This document shows positions 46,394-55,936 of a DNA stretch of 64,000 bases, piece after piece. Source of the DNA: PCRC01 sp017848435. Lineage in GTDB: Bacteria > Pseudomonadota > Gammaproteobacteria > Burkholderiales > Burkholderiaceae_C. The notes beneath the pieces were generated by a model. It had not been told where the DNA came from. It saw nothing but the letters and a program-made list of their open reading frames with translations, and made no database searches. The stretch is from contig OZ260072.1 in assembly GCA_965284315.1 (NCBI GenBank), positions 62,001 to 126,000 on the forward strand, given 5' to 3'. How positions within the stretch are numbered: position 1 is the first letter of the stretch; each line of letters begins with the position of its first letter. The position numbers and the translations under genes are program-made.

Positions 46394-46882
46394 TCAGACC
46401 GGGTAGATCAGCGAGTTGAGCACCATCTCGCTGTCGTACACACACAGCCGCTTCTTGAAGCGCAAGCCGTCGGGGGTGTCGACAATTTCGTCGATGTAAC
46501 GCCCGACGTTGTAGACCTCGCTCACGCCCGCTGGGCGGGTGCGGAAGACGGCGTAATTGGCCTCGGCCGACACCACGCCGTCCACCACCGACACCACCCT
46601 GGCCGGGCTGACCACATGCCGCGTGTAGTACGGCCCGTGGTAGATGGTTTGGGTGGCGCCGTAAACCCGGTCTTTCATCATGCCCTTGCTCTCCAGCGAC
46701 AGCAGGGCCAGGGGCAACTGCCTGTCAAAGTTCTCGCGTGCCTGCACGGTGTAGCGGGCATCTTCCAGAAAGAACTCGGGCCAGTCGTCAAAACGCTGCG
46801 CATCCAATGCGGCGGCGTAATCGGCGTTGAGCTGGTCAATGGCGTGCTGGAGTTGCAGGCGTTCAAGCGTTGCCAAGCTCAT
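46394..46882 (-). CDS. aromatic-ring-hydroxylating dioxygenase, small (beta) subunit
   Basis: Structural beta subunit of a Rieske non-heme-iron oxygenase; 162 aa, SnoaL/NTF2-like cone fold. It contains FLEDARYTVQARENFDR, MKDRVYGATQTIYHGPYYT and RLCVYDSEMVLNSLIYPV, family landmarks. Its ATG overlaps the stop of a 37-codon micro-ORF (ATGA), which itself overlaps the alpha-subunit stop. The beta gene is thus third in a tightly coupled operon. The salicylate 5-hydroxylase or anthranilate-type dioxygenases are the closest-looking groups, but the substrate is not determined. Confidence 0.9.
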   Translation of the reverse strand: MSLATLERLQLQHAIDQLNADYAAALDAQRFDDWPEFFLEDARYTVQARENFDRQLPLALLSLESKGMMKDRVYGATQTIYHGPYYTRHVVSPARVVSVVDGVVSAEANYAVFRTRPAGVSEVYNVGRYIDEIVDTPDGLRFKKRLCVYDSEMVLNSLIYPV

Positions 46883-46992
46883 ACGGCCACCTCCATAACG
46901 GGCAGGTCCACCAGCCAAACGGCGTCGGTGGCTGGCCGCATTCGCGCGGTGTCGATCCCCGCTGCGCGGGGGCCCTCGCCAAGTGCGCTCAT
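46879..46992 (-). CDS. 37-codon micro-ORF between dioxygenase subunits
   Basis: Starts at an ATG overlapping the alpha-subunit stop (ATGA, 46989-46992) and ends at a TGA overlapping the beta-subunit start (46879-46882). The peptide has 37 aa, with a Gly/Ala/Arg-rich N-terminal half and a hydrophobic end (DAVWLVDLPVMEVAV). The 13-bp sequence GCTCATACGGCCA is repeated at both junctions on the plus strand (46877-46889, 46987-46999). I do not recognise the peptide. It may be a real small protein or a coupling device carrying ribosomes from alpha to beta. Confidence 0.5.
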   Translation of the reverse strand: MSALGEGPRAAGIDTARMRPATDAVWLVDLPVMEVAV

Positions 46993-48311
46993 ACGGCCAT
47001 GACCTTTTTCCAATAGGCGTACATGCTGCGGATCAGCGTTTCCGTGACCATGTGTTCGGTCGCCTCCGTCCCCGTGCCGCCCAGTTCGCACAGCGTGGCG
47101 CCGGTGTCCTGGCCGTCGCTCGCCCACTGGCGGAAACCGTCCTGGCTGAACTCGATCACCTCGCCGTCGTCGGCGCTCACAAAGCCGGCCGGGCCGAACA
47201 GGTTGGCCTGGCGCAAGCGGCGGCGGGTCATCTCCTCGGTGTCGTCGGCAAACCCGAAATGCGTCCAGACAAAGTCAAACGTGCCCTCGCCGCGCGGCAC
47301 GATCTGCCGGGTGCTGAGCGAGTTCACCTGCTGCTGAACAATCAGTCCGGGGAACAGCGTGAGCATGGTCACGGTCGGGGTGATGGTCTGGCCGGGGTGG
47401 GCCGGGTCGGGCACGGTCCACCAGGGTTCGGCCACCACGTCGAGCAGGCGCATGTCGTTCAGTGCCATGTTGGCCTTGAAGGAGGTCACGCCCTGCGTGA
47501 CAGCGGCGTTTTCACCGCCCTCGTTGCGGCGCGAGACCATCACCGCGTGGCGGCCGTGCGCGTCCATCACCATGCGGCTTTTCTGGTCGGCACGCCACAG
47601 GCCAAAGGTCACAAACCAGGTGTGCAGCAGGCCGGGGTGGTAGGGGTCTTTGATGTTCTCCATCATCAGCTTCCAGTTGCCTGGAATGCGCTGGCGGTTG
47701 TAGCCGAGCAGCGTGAGCTGGCGGCCTTTGAAGATGCGCTCCAGCCACGGCATGACGTTGGGGCCGAGGTAGTCTTGCAGCGGTTCCACGCTGTCGCTGA
47801 AGCTGGCGAACACCAGGCCGTGCAGCGTGGCCACGCGCAGCTTGGTGAGGCCATGGTCTTTGGTGTCAAAGCCTTCGGGCATGCCGCCGTTGACACACGC
47901 GCCGTCTTTCACGCCGTCCTTGAACGGCAGGCCGGCGAGGTCGCCGTTGAGCTTGTAGGTCCACTGGTGGTAGGGGCAGACAAAGCTGCGGGTGTTGCCC
48001 TGCTGCTTCTGGCAAAACCGCACGCCGCGGTGGGCGCAGCGGTTTTCCACCACGCGCAGGCCGTGGTCGGTGCCGCGGTCTTTGGGGGCCACACGGTCAC
48101 GCACCAGAATGACCTGCCGCTCGCCAATGTGGGTGAGCTTGAAGTCGCCCGCGTTGGGCACTTCGATCTCCAGGCCCACATAGCTCCAGTGGGCGCCGTA
48201 GAAGATCTGGTCCAGCTCACGCTGGTAGAGCTGGGCGTCGGTGTAGGCCCAGAACGGGACGCGGCTTGAGCCGGGCTGGGCCCAGCGCGACAGGGTGTGT
48301 GGTGCGTTCAT
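46989..48311 (-). CDS. aromatic-ring-hydroxylating dioxygenase, large (alpha) subunit
   Basis: Catalytic subunit, 440 aa. The Rieske [2Fe-2S] site is C92-X-H94 with C112-X2-H115 (CAHRGVRFC ... VCPYHQW). The mononuclear iron site has NIKDPYHPGLLH with His 225 and His 230; the bridging Asp/third ligand lies nearby. It needs an electron-transfer ferredoxin and reductase that are not in this window. An AT-rich stretch (about 48330-48358) before the start includes AATAAGTAAGCG and TATTAT on the minus strand and is the likely promoter. First gene of the alpha/micro-ORF/beta operon. Confidence 0.93.
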   Translation of the reverse strand: MNAPHTLSRWAQPGSSRVPFWAYTDAQLYQRELDQIFYGAHWSYVGLEIEVPNAGDFKLTHIGERQVILVRDRVAPKDRGTDHGLRVVENRCAHRGVRFCQKQQGNTRSFVCPYHQWTYKLNGDLAGLPFKDGVKDGACVNGGMPEGFDTKDHGLTKLRVATLHGLVFASFSDSVEPLQDYLGPNVMPWLERIFKGRQLTLLGYNRQRIPGNWKLMMENIKDPYHPGLLHTWFVTFGLWRADQKSRMVMDAHGRHAVMVSRRNEGGENAAVTQGVTSFKANMALNDMRLLDVVAEPWWTVPDPAHPGQTITPTVTMLTLFPGLIVQQQVNSLSTRQIVPRGEGTFDFVWTHFGFADDTEEMTRRRLRQANLFGPAGFVSADDGEVIEFSQDGFRQWASDGQDTGATLCELGGTGTEATEHMVTETLIRSMYAYWKKVMAV

Positions 48312-48353
48312 GCGGCAAGCGGTTGAAAGAACGAACCAAAATAATACGCTTAC

Positions 48354-49028
48354 TTATTGTTTTGTGCCACCCGGGTCTGCCACAGCGTCGTTCCTGTAGC
48401 GCGCCCGCAGCGCGCCGGCCAGCACCACCAGGCCGGGAATGATGATCATGGCCCAGATGATCTTGCTCAGGTTGTGCTGCACCCACAGGGTGTTGCCAAA
48501 CAGGTAACCGGCACCGGCCAGGCCCAGCACCCAGAGCAGCGCGCCCCCCACGTTGTAGCTGGTGAAGCGGGCGCGGTTCATCTCGGCCACACCGGCCACA
48601 AACGGCGCAAACGTGCGGATGAAGGGCATGAAGCGCGCGATAACGATGGTGATGCCGCCGTAGCGTTCGTAAAAATCGTGCGCCTGGTTGAAGGCGCGTT
48701 TGTTGAAGAACTTCGAGTCTTCCCACTGGAACACCTTGGGGCCAAAGTAGCGGCCGATGGTGTAGTTGCACTGGTCGCCCAGAATGGCGGCCGCCACCAG
48801 CACGGCGCAGGCCAGTGGCAGGTTCATCAGCCCTGCGCCGCAGAGCGCACCGACGATGAACAGCAGCGAGTCGCCCGGCAGAAAGGGCATGACGACGACG
48901 CCGGTTTCGGTGAAGACGATCAGGAACAACAGGGCATACACCCAGGCGCCGTAGGTGTGGACAAACACCTCGAGGTACTTGTCCACGTGCATCACAAAGT
49001 CAACCAGGTAGGCGAGCAGTTCCATCAT
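48354..49028 (-). CDS. DedA family membrane protein (VTT domain)
   Basis: Inner-membrane protein of 224 aa, about five or six helices. Members are linked to undecaprenyl-phosphate or phospholipid recycling. Motifs include FTETGVVVMPFLPGDSLLF, GDQCNYTIGRYFG, YGGITIVIARFMPFIRTFAP and FVAGVAEMNRARF; the Arg/Pro in ARFMPFIRTF are conserved. The first of two adjacent ATGs is taken as start. It diverges from mutL with 34 bp between starts. Confidence 0.93.
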   Translation of the reverse strand: MMELLAYLVDFVMHVDKYLEVFVHTYGAWVYALLFLIVFTETGVVVMPFLPGDSLLFIVGALCGAGLMNLPLACAVLVAAAILGDQCNYTIGRYFGPKVFQWEDSKFFNKRAFNQAHDFYERYGGITIVIARFMPFIRTFAPFVAGVAEMNRARFTSYNVGGALLWVLGLAGAGYLFGNTLWVQHNLSKIIWAMIIIPGLVVLAGALRARYRNDAVADPGGTKQ

Positions 49029-49062
49029 GGCCGCGATGATACGTGCCGCGTAAACTTCGGCT

Positions 49063-50892
49063 GTGACAGAACCATCTCCCCCCCGACGCCCGATCCGCGA
49101 CCTGCCGGACGAACTCATCAGCCAGATTGCCGCCGGCGAGGTGGTGGAACGCCCCGCCTCGGTGGTGCGGGAACTGGTGGACAACGCGCTCGACGCCGGC
49201 GCCCGCCAGATCACCGTGCGCCTGCTGGCCGGTGGGGTGCGGTTGATTGCCGTGGAAGACGACGGCAGCGGCATCCCGCGCGACGAGCTGCCGGTGGCCC
49301 TGCGCCGCCACGCCACCAGCAAGATCGGCAGCCTGACCGACCTGGAGTCGGTGGCCACCATGGGCTTTCGCGGCGAGGCGCTGGCCGCCATCAGCGCCGT
49401 GTCGGACATGGCGCTGCTGTCGCGCACGCCGGGCCAGGAACACGCCTTTCTGCTCGACGGCCGCAGCGGTGAAATCCGCCCGGTGGCGCGCGGCCCCGGC
49501 ACCACGGTGGAGGTGAAAGAGCTGTTTTTCAGCACCCCGGCCCGCCGCAAATTTTTGAAGACCGACGCCACCGAACTGGCGCACTGCATAGAAGCGGTGC
49601 GCCGCCACGCACTGGTGCGGCCCGACGTGGGTTTTGCCATCTGGCACGACGGCAAGCTGGTGGAGCAGTGGCGCACCTGCAGCGGCGCCAACGCGCACGA
49701 CCAGCGCCTGGCCGACGTGCTGGGCAGCGACTGGCTGGCCGCCAGCGTGGCGGTGCAGTACCAATCGGGCAGCGTCACCGTCACCGGCCGCGCTGGCATC
49801 CCCGACGCCGCCCGCGCCCGGGGCGACCAGCAGTTTGCCTATGTGAACGGCCGCTTCGTGCGCGACAAGGTGCTGGCCCACGCCGCCCGCAGCGCGTTTG
49901 AAGACGTGCTGCACGGCCAGCGCCAGCCGGTCTATGCGCTGTACGTGGGCATTGACCCCACGCGGGTGGACGTGAACGTGCACCCGACCAAGATCGAGGT
50001 GCGCTTCCGCGACAGCCGCGAGGTGCACCAGGCGGTGCGCCACGCGGTGGAGAACGCGCTGGCCTTGCCGCGTGCGGGCACAGCCGCAGTGGCGGCTGCA
50101 GGGGCCGTTGAAAGCGCTGACAACGCGGTTTTTGCGCCTTCCAGCCCGGTTTTTGAGCCAAATTGGCCGCAAGCCTTAGTGCAGGCTACGCAGTCTGCTA
50201 TGGATTTCAGAGCAAACCCAGTGCCTTTCACGGTGTCGTCGTCGGCACAACACACGCCTTTCGTGGCCGAAGCCGCCGTGACCTACACGCCCCTGCCGGC
50301 TCACGTTGCCTGGCCGCTTGGCCGCGCCATTGCCCAGCTGCAGGGCATCTACATCCTCGCGGAAAACGCGCAGGGGCTGGTGGTGGTGGACATGCACGCG
50401 GCGCACGAACGCATCGTCTACGAACGGCTCAAAACACAGCTGGACGGCAGCGCCATGAGCAGCCAGCCGCTGCTGATCCCGGTGACCTTTGCCGCCACAC
50501 CGCAAGAAATGGCCACCGCCGAAGCGCAGGCCGAGGTGCTGCACACGCTGGGGCTGGAGGTGACGCCGTTCTCGCCCAAAACCCTGGCGGTGCGCGCCGT
50601 GCCCGGCCCGCTGGCGCAGGGCGACGCTGCTGCGCTGGCCCGCAGCGTGTTGGCCGAACTCGCCAGCGTGGACGCCAGCGGCGTGGTGCAGCGCGCCCGC
50701 GACGAGCTGCTCGCCACCATGGCCTGCCACGGCGCGGTGCGCGCCAACCGCCGGCTCACGCTGGACGAAATGAACGCGCTGTTGCGCGACATGGAACACA
50801 CCGAACGCGCCGACCAGTGCAACCACGGCCGGCCAACCTGGCGCCAGATCACCGTGCGCGAGCTGGACGCGCTGTTCCTGCGCGGGCGCTGA
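49063..50892 (+). CDS. mutL: DNA mismatch repair protein MutL
   Basis: ATP-gated matchmaker between MutS and downstream repair. 609 aa from a GTG. The GHKL ATPase domain has LPDELISQIAAGEVVERP, ELVDNALDAGA, EDDGSGI and TMGFRGEALAAI. The linker (about 345-390) includes a repeat-derived insert, residues 362-384 (FEPNWPQALVQA...SAMDFRA). The dimerisation domain has VVVDMHAAHERIVYERL and MACHGAVRANRRLTLDEM, ending QCNHGRPTW. The C-terminal metal-nuclease motif DQHA-X2-E-X4-E is absent (here DMHAAHERIVYE), as in methyl-directed systems. Its stop abuts the convergent HIT gene stop. Confidence 0.96.
   Translation: MTEPSPPRRPIRDLPDELISQIAAGEVVERPASVVRELVDNALDAGARQITVRLLAGGVRLIAVEDDGSGIPRDELPVALRRHATSKIGSLTDLESVATMGFRGEALAAISAVSDMALLSRTPGQEHAFLLDGRSGEIRPVARGPGTTVEVKELFFSTPARRKFLKTDATELAHCIEAVRRHALVRPDVGFAIWHDGKLVEQWRTCSGANAHDQRLADVLGSDWLAASVAVQYQSGSVTVTGRAGIPDAARARGDQQFAYVNGRFVRDKVLAHAARSAFEDVLHGQRQPVYALYVGIDPTRVDVNVHPTKIEVRFRDSREVHQAVRHAVENALALPRAGTAAVAAAGAVESADNAVFAPSSPVFEPNWPQALVQATQSAMDFRANPVPFTVSSSAQHTPFVAEAAVTYTPLPAHVAWPLGRAIAQLQGIYILAENAQGLVVVDMHAAHERIVYERLKTQLDGSAMSSQPLLIPVTFAATPQEMATAEAQAEVLHTLGLEVTPFSPKTLAVRAVPGPLAQGDAAALARSVLAELASVDASGVVQRARDELLATMACHGAVRANRRLTLDEMNALLRDMEHTERADQCNHGRPTWRQITVRELDALFLRGR
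50150..50213 (-). repeat. RPT1 dispersed element, copy D, inside mutL
   Basis: The minus strand begins GCTC-N9-TAGC (50213-50197) and ends ACTAAGGCTTGCGGCC then AATTTGGCTCAAAA. It is the best-preserved copy inside a gene. The mutL reading across it is EPNWPQALVQATQSAM, in the same frame as copies E and F. Confidence 0.88.
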
Positions 50893-51303
50893 TCAGAGTT
50901 TGATTTGCGCGGCGTAGCCCTGCAGCACCGCCAATGGCGGGTTCTTGCGCGGCCAGACCAGCTCCACCCCGTCGCCCGCGTAGCGCGGCAACACGTGCAC
51001 ATGCAGGTGCGGCACCGTCTGCCAGCCGGCGGGCTTGTTGGTCTGCAGCAGCGTGATGCCCTCGGGCTGCCACACCGCCTGCACCGCCCGCGCCACCCGG
51101 TGCGCCAGGCCAAACAAGCGGGCGGCCAGTGCCTCGTCAATGTCCAGCAGCGTCTCGGCGGGCTGCCGGGTGGCCACCAGCACATGGCCGGGGTTCACCT
51201 GGCCGGCGTCCATGAAGGCGAACAGCGCGTCGTCTTCGTAGACGATGGCGGCGGGAATCTCGCGTTTGAGAATTTTTGTAAAGACGCTGTCGGGGGCTTG
51301 CAT
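50893..51303 (-). CDS. HIT family nucleotide-binding protein
   Basis: Histidine-triad hydrolase or transferase of nucleoside phosphoramidates and similar nucleotides, 136 aa. The catalytic triad is in PHLHVHVLPRY (H-X-H-X-H). N-terminal FTKILKREIPAAIVYEDD and FMDAGQVNPGHVLVATR are family features. The stop codon directly abuts that of mutL in the palindrome TGATCA, leaving no room for a terminator. Start ATG 51303; a GAGACA stretch upstream is a weak ribosome-binding site. Confidence 0.92.
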   Translation of the reverse strand: MQAPDSVFTKILKREIPAAIVYEDDALFAFMDAGQVNPGHVLVATRQPAETLLDIDEALAARLFGLAHRVARAVQAVWQPEGITLLQTNKPAGWQTVPHLHVHVLPRYAGDGVELVWPRKNPPLAVLQGYAAQIKL

Positions 51304-51393
51304 CGTGTGTCTCCTGGATCAAGTTAAGCACTTGCCGCCATTTTTAACCACCCACGGGTGAACCATTCCGCCCCTGCCCGCTCACTCTTACCC

Positions 51394-52230
51394 ATGAAAC
51401 GCTGGCCACTCGTCTCCGCCCTGGTCCTGTCCGCCGCCGTACTGCTGGGCTGCTCCACACTCGACGCCAAGCAGCGCGCCTGGATCTTCCAGCCAACCGA
51501 ACGCAGCTGGGGCAACAGCGCGGCCGCCGCCGAAGGCATGGACAACGTCTGGATCGACTTCCCCTCCCGCGTCACCGGCGAGCCCACCCGCCTGCATGGC
51601 CTGTGGCTGCCGGCCGACCAGGCCGACGCGCCGGTGCTGCTGTATCTGCACGGCGCGCGCTGGAACGTGGCGGGCTCGGCCAACCGCATGCGGCGCATGC
51701 AGGCGCTGGGCTTCTCGGTGCTCGGCATCGACTACCGCGGTTTTGGCCAGAGCAGCAAGGCCCTGCCCTCCGAAGACATGGCCTACGAAGACGCCCACGC
51801 GGCGTGGAACTGGCTGGCCCAGCATCACCCGGACAAGCCGCGCTACATCTTTGGCCACTCGCTCGGCGGCGCCATCGCCATCGACCTCGCCGCCAACGTG
51901 GACGACGAGCGCGGCACCATCGTGGAAGGCACCTTCACCTCCATCCCCGATGTGGTCAGCAGCACGCAGTGGGGCTGGTTGCCGGTGGGCCCGCTGATCA
52001 CCCAGCGTTTTGAGTCGGTCAGCAAGGTCGCCCGCATCGGCTCGCCGCTGCTGGTGGTGCACGGCGCCAAAGACCGGCTGATCCAGCCGGCGCTGGGCCG
52101 CCGGTTGTTTGACGCCGCCACCGGCGCCAAGGCGTTCGTGCTGGTGGAAGACGGCTCGCACCACAACACCAACGCCGTCGGCCACGGCCAGTACCGGGCC
52201 GCGCTGGCGCAGCTGTTTGCGCTGAAGTAG
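51394..52230 (+). CDS. alpha/beta hydrolase lipoprotein
   Basis: Membrane-tethered serine hydrolase, 278 aa from the ATG at 51394. The signal WPLVSALVLSAAVLLGC ends in a lipobox (LLGC), so the protein is likely lipid-anchored. The fold shows VLLYLHGARWN, IDYRGFGQS, the nucleophile elbow IFGHSLGGAIA, VVHGAKDRLI with the acid, and EDGSHHNT with the catalytic His. Related to BEM46/ABHD13-like hydrolases. Substrate unknown. An upstream in-frame ATG (51358) would hide the signal. Confidence 0.85.
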   Translation: MKRWPLVSALVLSAAVLLGCSTLDAKQRAWIFQPTERSWGNSAAAAEGMDNVWIDFPSRVTGEPTRLHGLWLPADQADAPVLLYLHGARWNVAGSANRMRRMQALGFSVLGIDYRGFGQSSKALPSEDMAYEDAHAAWNWLAQHHPDKPRYIFGHSLGGAIAIDLAANVDDERGTIVEGTFTSIPDVVSSTQWGWLPVGPLITQRFESVSKVARIGSPLLVVHGAKDRLIQPALGRRLFDAATGAKAFVLVEDGSHHNTNAVGHGQYRAALAQLFALK

Positions 52231-52268
52231 CGCGTCCCCGGGCGCGGGGCATCTGCTACGCTCAATCC

Positions 52269-53537
52269 ATGCCCCGCCCGCCGACCGATGGCCCGCTGCC
52301 CGCGCCGCCGTCCCCACCGCCGTTGACCGCCATGCCCGCTGGCCGGGTGGTGGTGTTGCTGGCCATGCTGCTGGGCATCCAGCCCGTCACCACCGACCTG
52401 TATTTGCCCGGCCTGCCGGCGCTGACCAGTGGCTTTGCCGCGTCCATGGCGCAGGCCCAGCTGACGCTGACCGCGCTGCTGCTGGCCTTTGGCCTGTCCC
52501 AGCTCGTCTGGGGCACGCTGTCGGACCGCTTTGGCCGCCGGCCCATTTTGCTGTGGGGCCTGGGCGCCTACGTGCTCGCCTCGGTCGCCTGTGTGCTGGC
52601 ACCGTCCATGGCCACGCTGATCGTCTGGCGTGCGGTGCAGGGCGCGGCCATGGGCGCCAGCGTGATGTGCGCCCGCGCCATCGTGCGCGACCTGTACGCC
52701 CCGGAAGACGGGGCGCGGGTGATGTCGCGCGGGCTCACCGGGCTGGGCCTGATCGCCTGCCTGAGCGCGCCCGCAGGCAGCCTGCTGTCGGAGTACTTTG
52801 GCTGGCGCGCCGCACTCGCCACACTGGCGGTGTTTGGCGCGGCCACGCTGCTGCTGGTGACGCTCTGGCTGCGCGAAACCGCCCCACCACCGCGCCCCAG
52901 CGCCACCCGGCCCGCAGCCCTGCTGGCCACCTGGCGCGGCATCCTGCGGCACCCCACCTTCTGGGCTTTTTCGCTGCTCACCGTGTCCACCTACGGCGGG
53001 CTGTTCACCTTTCTGGCGGCCTCGTCGTTCGTGCTGCTGGACGTGCTGGGCCTGAGCCGGCTGCAGTACGGTGGCGTGATGTTTGGGGTGTCGCTGGTCT
53101 ACATCGCGGGCACTTTTTTGTGCCGCCACTGGCTGGCGCGGTTTGGCCTGCAGCGCACGGTGGCGCTGGGTGCCCTGCTGTCGCTGGGCGGTGGCACGGC
53201 CATGGGCGTGCTGGCACTGGCGGGTGTGCACCACCCGCTGGCACTGGTGCTGCCGTTCTGCCTGTTTGCGGTCGGCCACGGCATCCACCAGCCGTGCGGA
53301 CAAATTGGCGCGGTCGGCCCCTTCCCGCACGCGGCGGGCACGGCGTCGGCCCTGAACGGCTGCCTGATGATGCTGGCCGCCTTTGCCATGGGCAGCTGGA
53401 TCGGCACCCGGCTCGACGGCACGGTGTTCGCGCTGAGCAACGGCCTGTGGTTCTGGGGCGTGTGCGTGGCACTGGCCGCCTGGGGGCTGGTGCCGCGTTA
53501 TGGGCGCATGGTGGCGGTGAAGGTGGCGCAACCATGA
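52269..53537 (+). CDS. MFS multidrug transporter, Bcr/CflA family
   Basis: Proton-coupled drug exporter of 422 aa with 12 helices expected. A Pro-rich cytoplasmic N-terminus precedes helix 1, GIQPVTTDLYLPGLPAL, the family's D-X-Y-LP motif. The A-loop motif GTLSDRFGRRPILLWG lies between helices 2 and 3; RAVQGAAMGASVMCARAIVR is the helix-4/5 signature. TACGCT ends 6 bp before the ATG, another possible leaderless start. Its stop overlaps miaA (ATGA). Confidence 0.92.
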   Translation: MPRPPTDGPLPAPPSPPPLTAMPAGRVVVLLAMLLGIQPVTTDLYLPGLPALTSGFAASMAQAQLTLTALLLAFGLSQLVWGTLSDRFGRRPILLWGLGAYVLASVACVLAPSMATLIVWRAVQGAAMGASVMCARAIVRDLYAPEDGARVMSRGLTGLGLIACLSAPAGSLLSEYFGWRAALATLAVFGAATLLLVTLWLRETAPPPRPSATRPAALLATWRGILRHPTFWAFSLLTVSTYGGLFTFLAASSFVLLDVLGLSRLQYGGVMFGVSLVYIAGTFLCRHWLARFGLQRTVALGALLSLGGGTAMGVLALAGVHHPLALVLPFCLFAVGHGIHQPCGQIGAVGPFPHAAGTASALNGCLMMLAAFAMGSWIGTRLDGTVFALSNGLWFWGVCVALAAWGLVPRYGRMVAVKVAQP

Positions 53538-54459
53538 ACACCGCACTGACCCCGCTGTGCCTGGCCGGGCCCACCGCCTCTGGCAAAACCGCTGCTGCCT
53601 TGGCGATTGCCGAAACACAACCGGTGGAAATCATCAGCGTCGACTCCGCGCTGGTCTACCGCGGCATGGACATTGGCACCGCCAAGCCCAGCGCCGCCGA
53701 ACTGGCCGCCGTGCCGCACCACCTGATTGACATCCGCAACCCGTTGCAGGCCTACAGCGCCGCCGAGTTCGTGGCCGACACCACGAGGCTGGTGGCCGAG
53801 ATCCAGGCGCGTGGGCGCCGCCCGCTGCTGGTGGGTGGCACCATGCTGTACTTCCATGCGCTGTTCGACGGCCTGGACGAGATGCCCAAAGCCAACCCGG
53901 CGGTGCGTGCAGAAATCGAAGCCGAAGCGCAAACACTGGGCTGGCCCGCGCTGCACGCCCAGCTGGCCAGCGTGGACCCGGTCACCGCCGCCCGGCTGGC
54001 GCCGAACGACAGCCAGCGCATCCAGCGTGCGCTGGAGGTCTACCGGGTGTCGGGCCAGCCGCTGTCTTTTTTCCACACCGCCAAAGCAGCCCACCCGGCC
54101 AAGGCCTGGCCGCTGGTGTCTCTGGAGCCAGCCGACCGCGCCTGGCTGCACGCACGCATCGCGCAGCGCTTTGACGCCATGCTCGCCGGCGGCTTCCTGG
54201 CCGAGGTTGAGGCCCTGCGTGCGCGCGGCGACCTGCACCCCGACCTGCCCGCCATGCGCTGCGTCGGCTACCGCCAAGCCTGGGAGGCCTTGGAAGGCGC
54301 CAGCCCCCTGGCCGAGCTGCGCGACAAGGGCATCGCCGCCACCCGCCAGCTGGCCAAGCGCCAGATCACCTGGCTGCGCGGCATGCCGCAGCGGCAGGTG
54401 GTGGCCTGTGATGGCCCCACGGCGTTGTCGCAGGTGCTGGCTCTGGTGAAATCAATCGC

Positions 54460-54463
<4 letters not shown>
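53534..54463 (+). CDS. miaA: tRNA dimethylallyltransferase MiaA
   Basis: Transfers a dimethylallyl group to A37 of UNN-decoding tRNAs, the first step to ms2i6A. 309 aa with the P-loop LAGPTASGKTAAALAIAE, SVDSALVYRGMDIGTAKP, VGGTMLYFHALFDGLDEMP, RIQRALEVY and the C-terminal GIAATRQLAKRQITWLRG. It is coupled on both sides: its ATG overlaps the MFS stop and its stop overlaps the ABC ATPase start. Confidence 0.97.
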
Positions 54464-55107
<644 letters not shown>

Positions 55108-55279
55108 GCTAATTTCTTAGAAAGGTGCTAAGTGATTGGCCTATTTATAAAGTAGAAGTCTCTTGCCTCGAACATGGCGCTTTAGGTATATTTATTTGTT
55201 CGATTCGAGCCAGATAAACGGCAACAAAAAACATAGAAGCAACAACAAATTTCCACTTCAATAAATAAAAATAGATCAG

Positions 55280-55915
55280 ATGCTCCACTTAAGTTCAGAA
55301 GCAATAAAAAAGGCGAAGTCACCTTCCGCATGGGATAAAAGCAATGAATTTCTCTATTCGTTATGCAAGAAGTATCCAAGCCATATATCAGAAGACGAAA
55401 TAGTCGCAAAAATCTTGCTAATTGGTAGAACCTATGCAGCGGCAATAGAGCGAAGAAGATATATCGATCATTTTGGAGTTGAAAATTTTTACCTTGATAT
55501 AGTAGCACCAAAAATAAAAGAATCTAAAATAGATATTTGGCTACAAAATGCTCGCGAAGCTAAACCTGGAACGCAACAAGGTCTTGAAACTATGATTGCA
55601 ACTCATGAAAAAGTCACGAACTTATTTGGCGAAATTTCCGGGGATCAGAAGCGATCACTAGCATCAAAGTATCTTCATTTTCACGCTCCGAAACTTTTCT
55701 ATATTTATGATTCGCGTGCAAAAAAAGCCTTAACGTACTACACTAATCAAGCGCCCAGCATCTACAGAAATATAATTCAAGGTGATCTTGAATACAGAAA
55801 ATTCGTCACCAAAGCAAGTCAATTATCCGAACTTTGTTCGAAACAATTCAAAACAAAACTCAACCCTCGACAGCTTGATAATTTACTATTGCATTACACT
55901 CCCAACTCTAATTAA
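55280..55915 (+). CDS. unrecognised AT-rich island protein, 211 aa
   Basis: Soluble, mostly helical protein with no signal or membrane segment. I do not recognise the family. Notable stretches are SAWDKSNEFLYSLCKKYP, IVAKILLIGRTYAAAIERRR, the aromatic KYLHFHAPKLFYIYDSRAKK and the C-terminal NPRQLDNLLLHYTPN. The KYLHFHAP and YDSRAKKAL pattern with invariant-looking His, Asp and Arg could be an active or nucleotide/nucleic-acid site; that is conjecture. Codon use is AT-biased, unlike all neighbours. It ends 21 bp before the next island gene, so the two look like an operon. No clear Shine-Dalgarno precedes the ATG. Confidence 0.7.
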   Translation: MLHLSSEAIKKAKSPSAWDKSNEFLYSLCKKYPSHISEDEIVAKILLIGRTYAAAIERRRYIDHFGVENFYLDIVAPKIKESKIDIWLQNAREAKPGTQQGLETMIATHEKVTNLFGEISGDQKRSLASKYLHFHAPKLFYIYDSRAKKALTYYTNQAPSIYRNIIQGDLEYRKFVTKASQLSELCSKQFKTKLNPRQLDNLLLHYTPNSN

Positions 55916-55936
55916 CTGAAACAAACACCAAGAAAC

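Noticed and set aside
46877..46999. 13-bp direct repeat GCTCATACGGCCA as an insertion scar
   Set aside because: Both copies coincide with identical ATGA translational-coupling junctions of the alpha/micro-ORF/beta operon, which explains them better.
55182..55511. 109-codon minus-strand frame in the AT-rich island
   Set aside because: Overlaps the start of the 211-aa gene, is Phe/Leu/Cys-rich as antisense AT-rich sequence tends to be, and has no ribosome-binding site.
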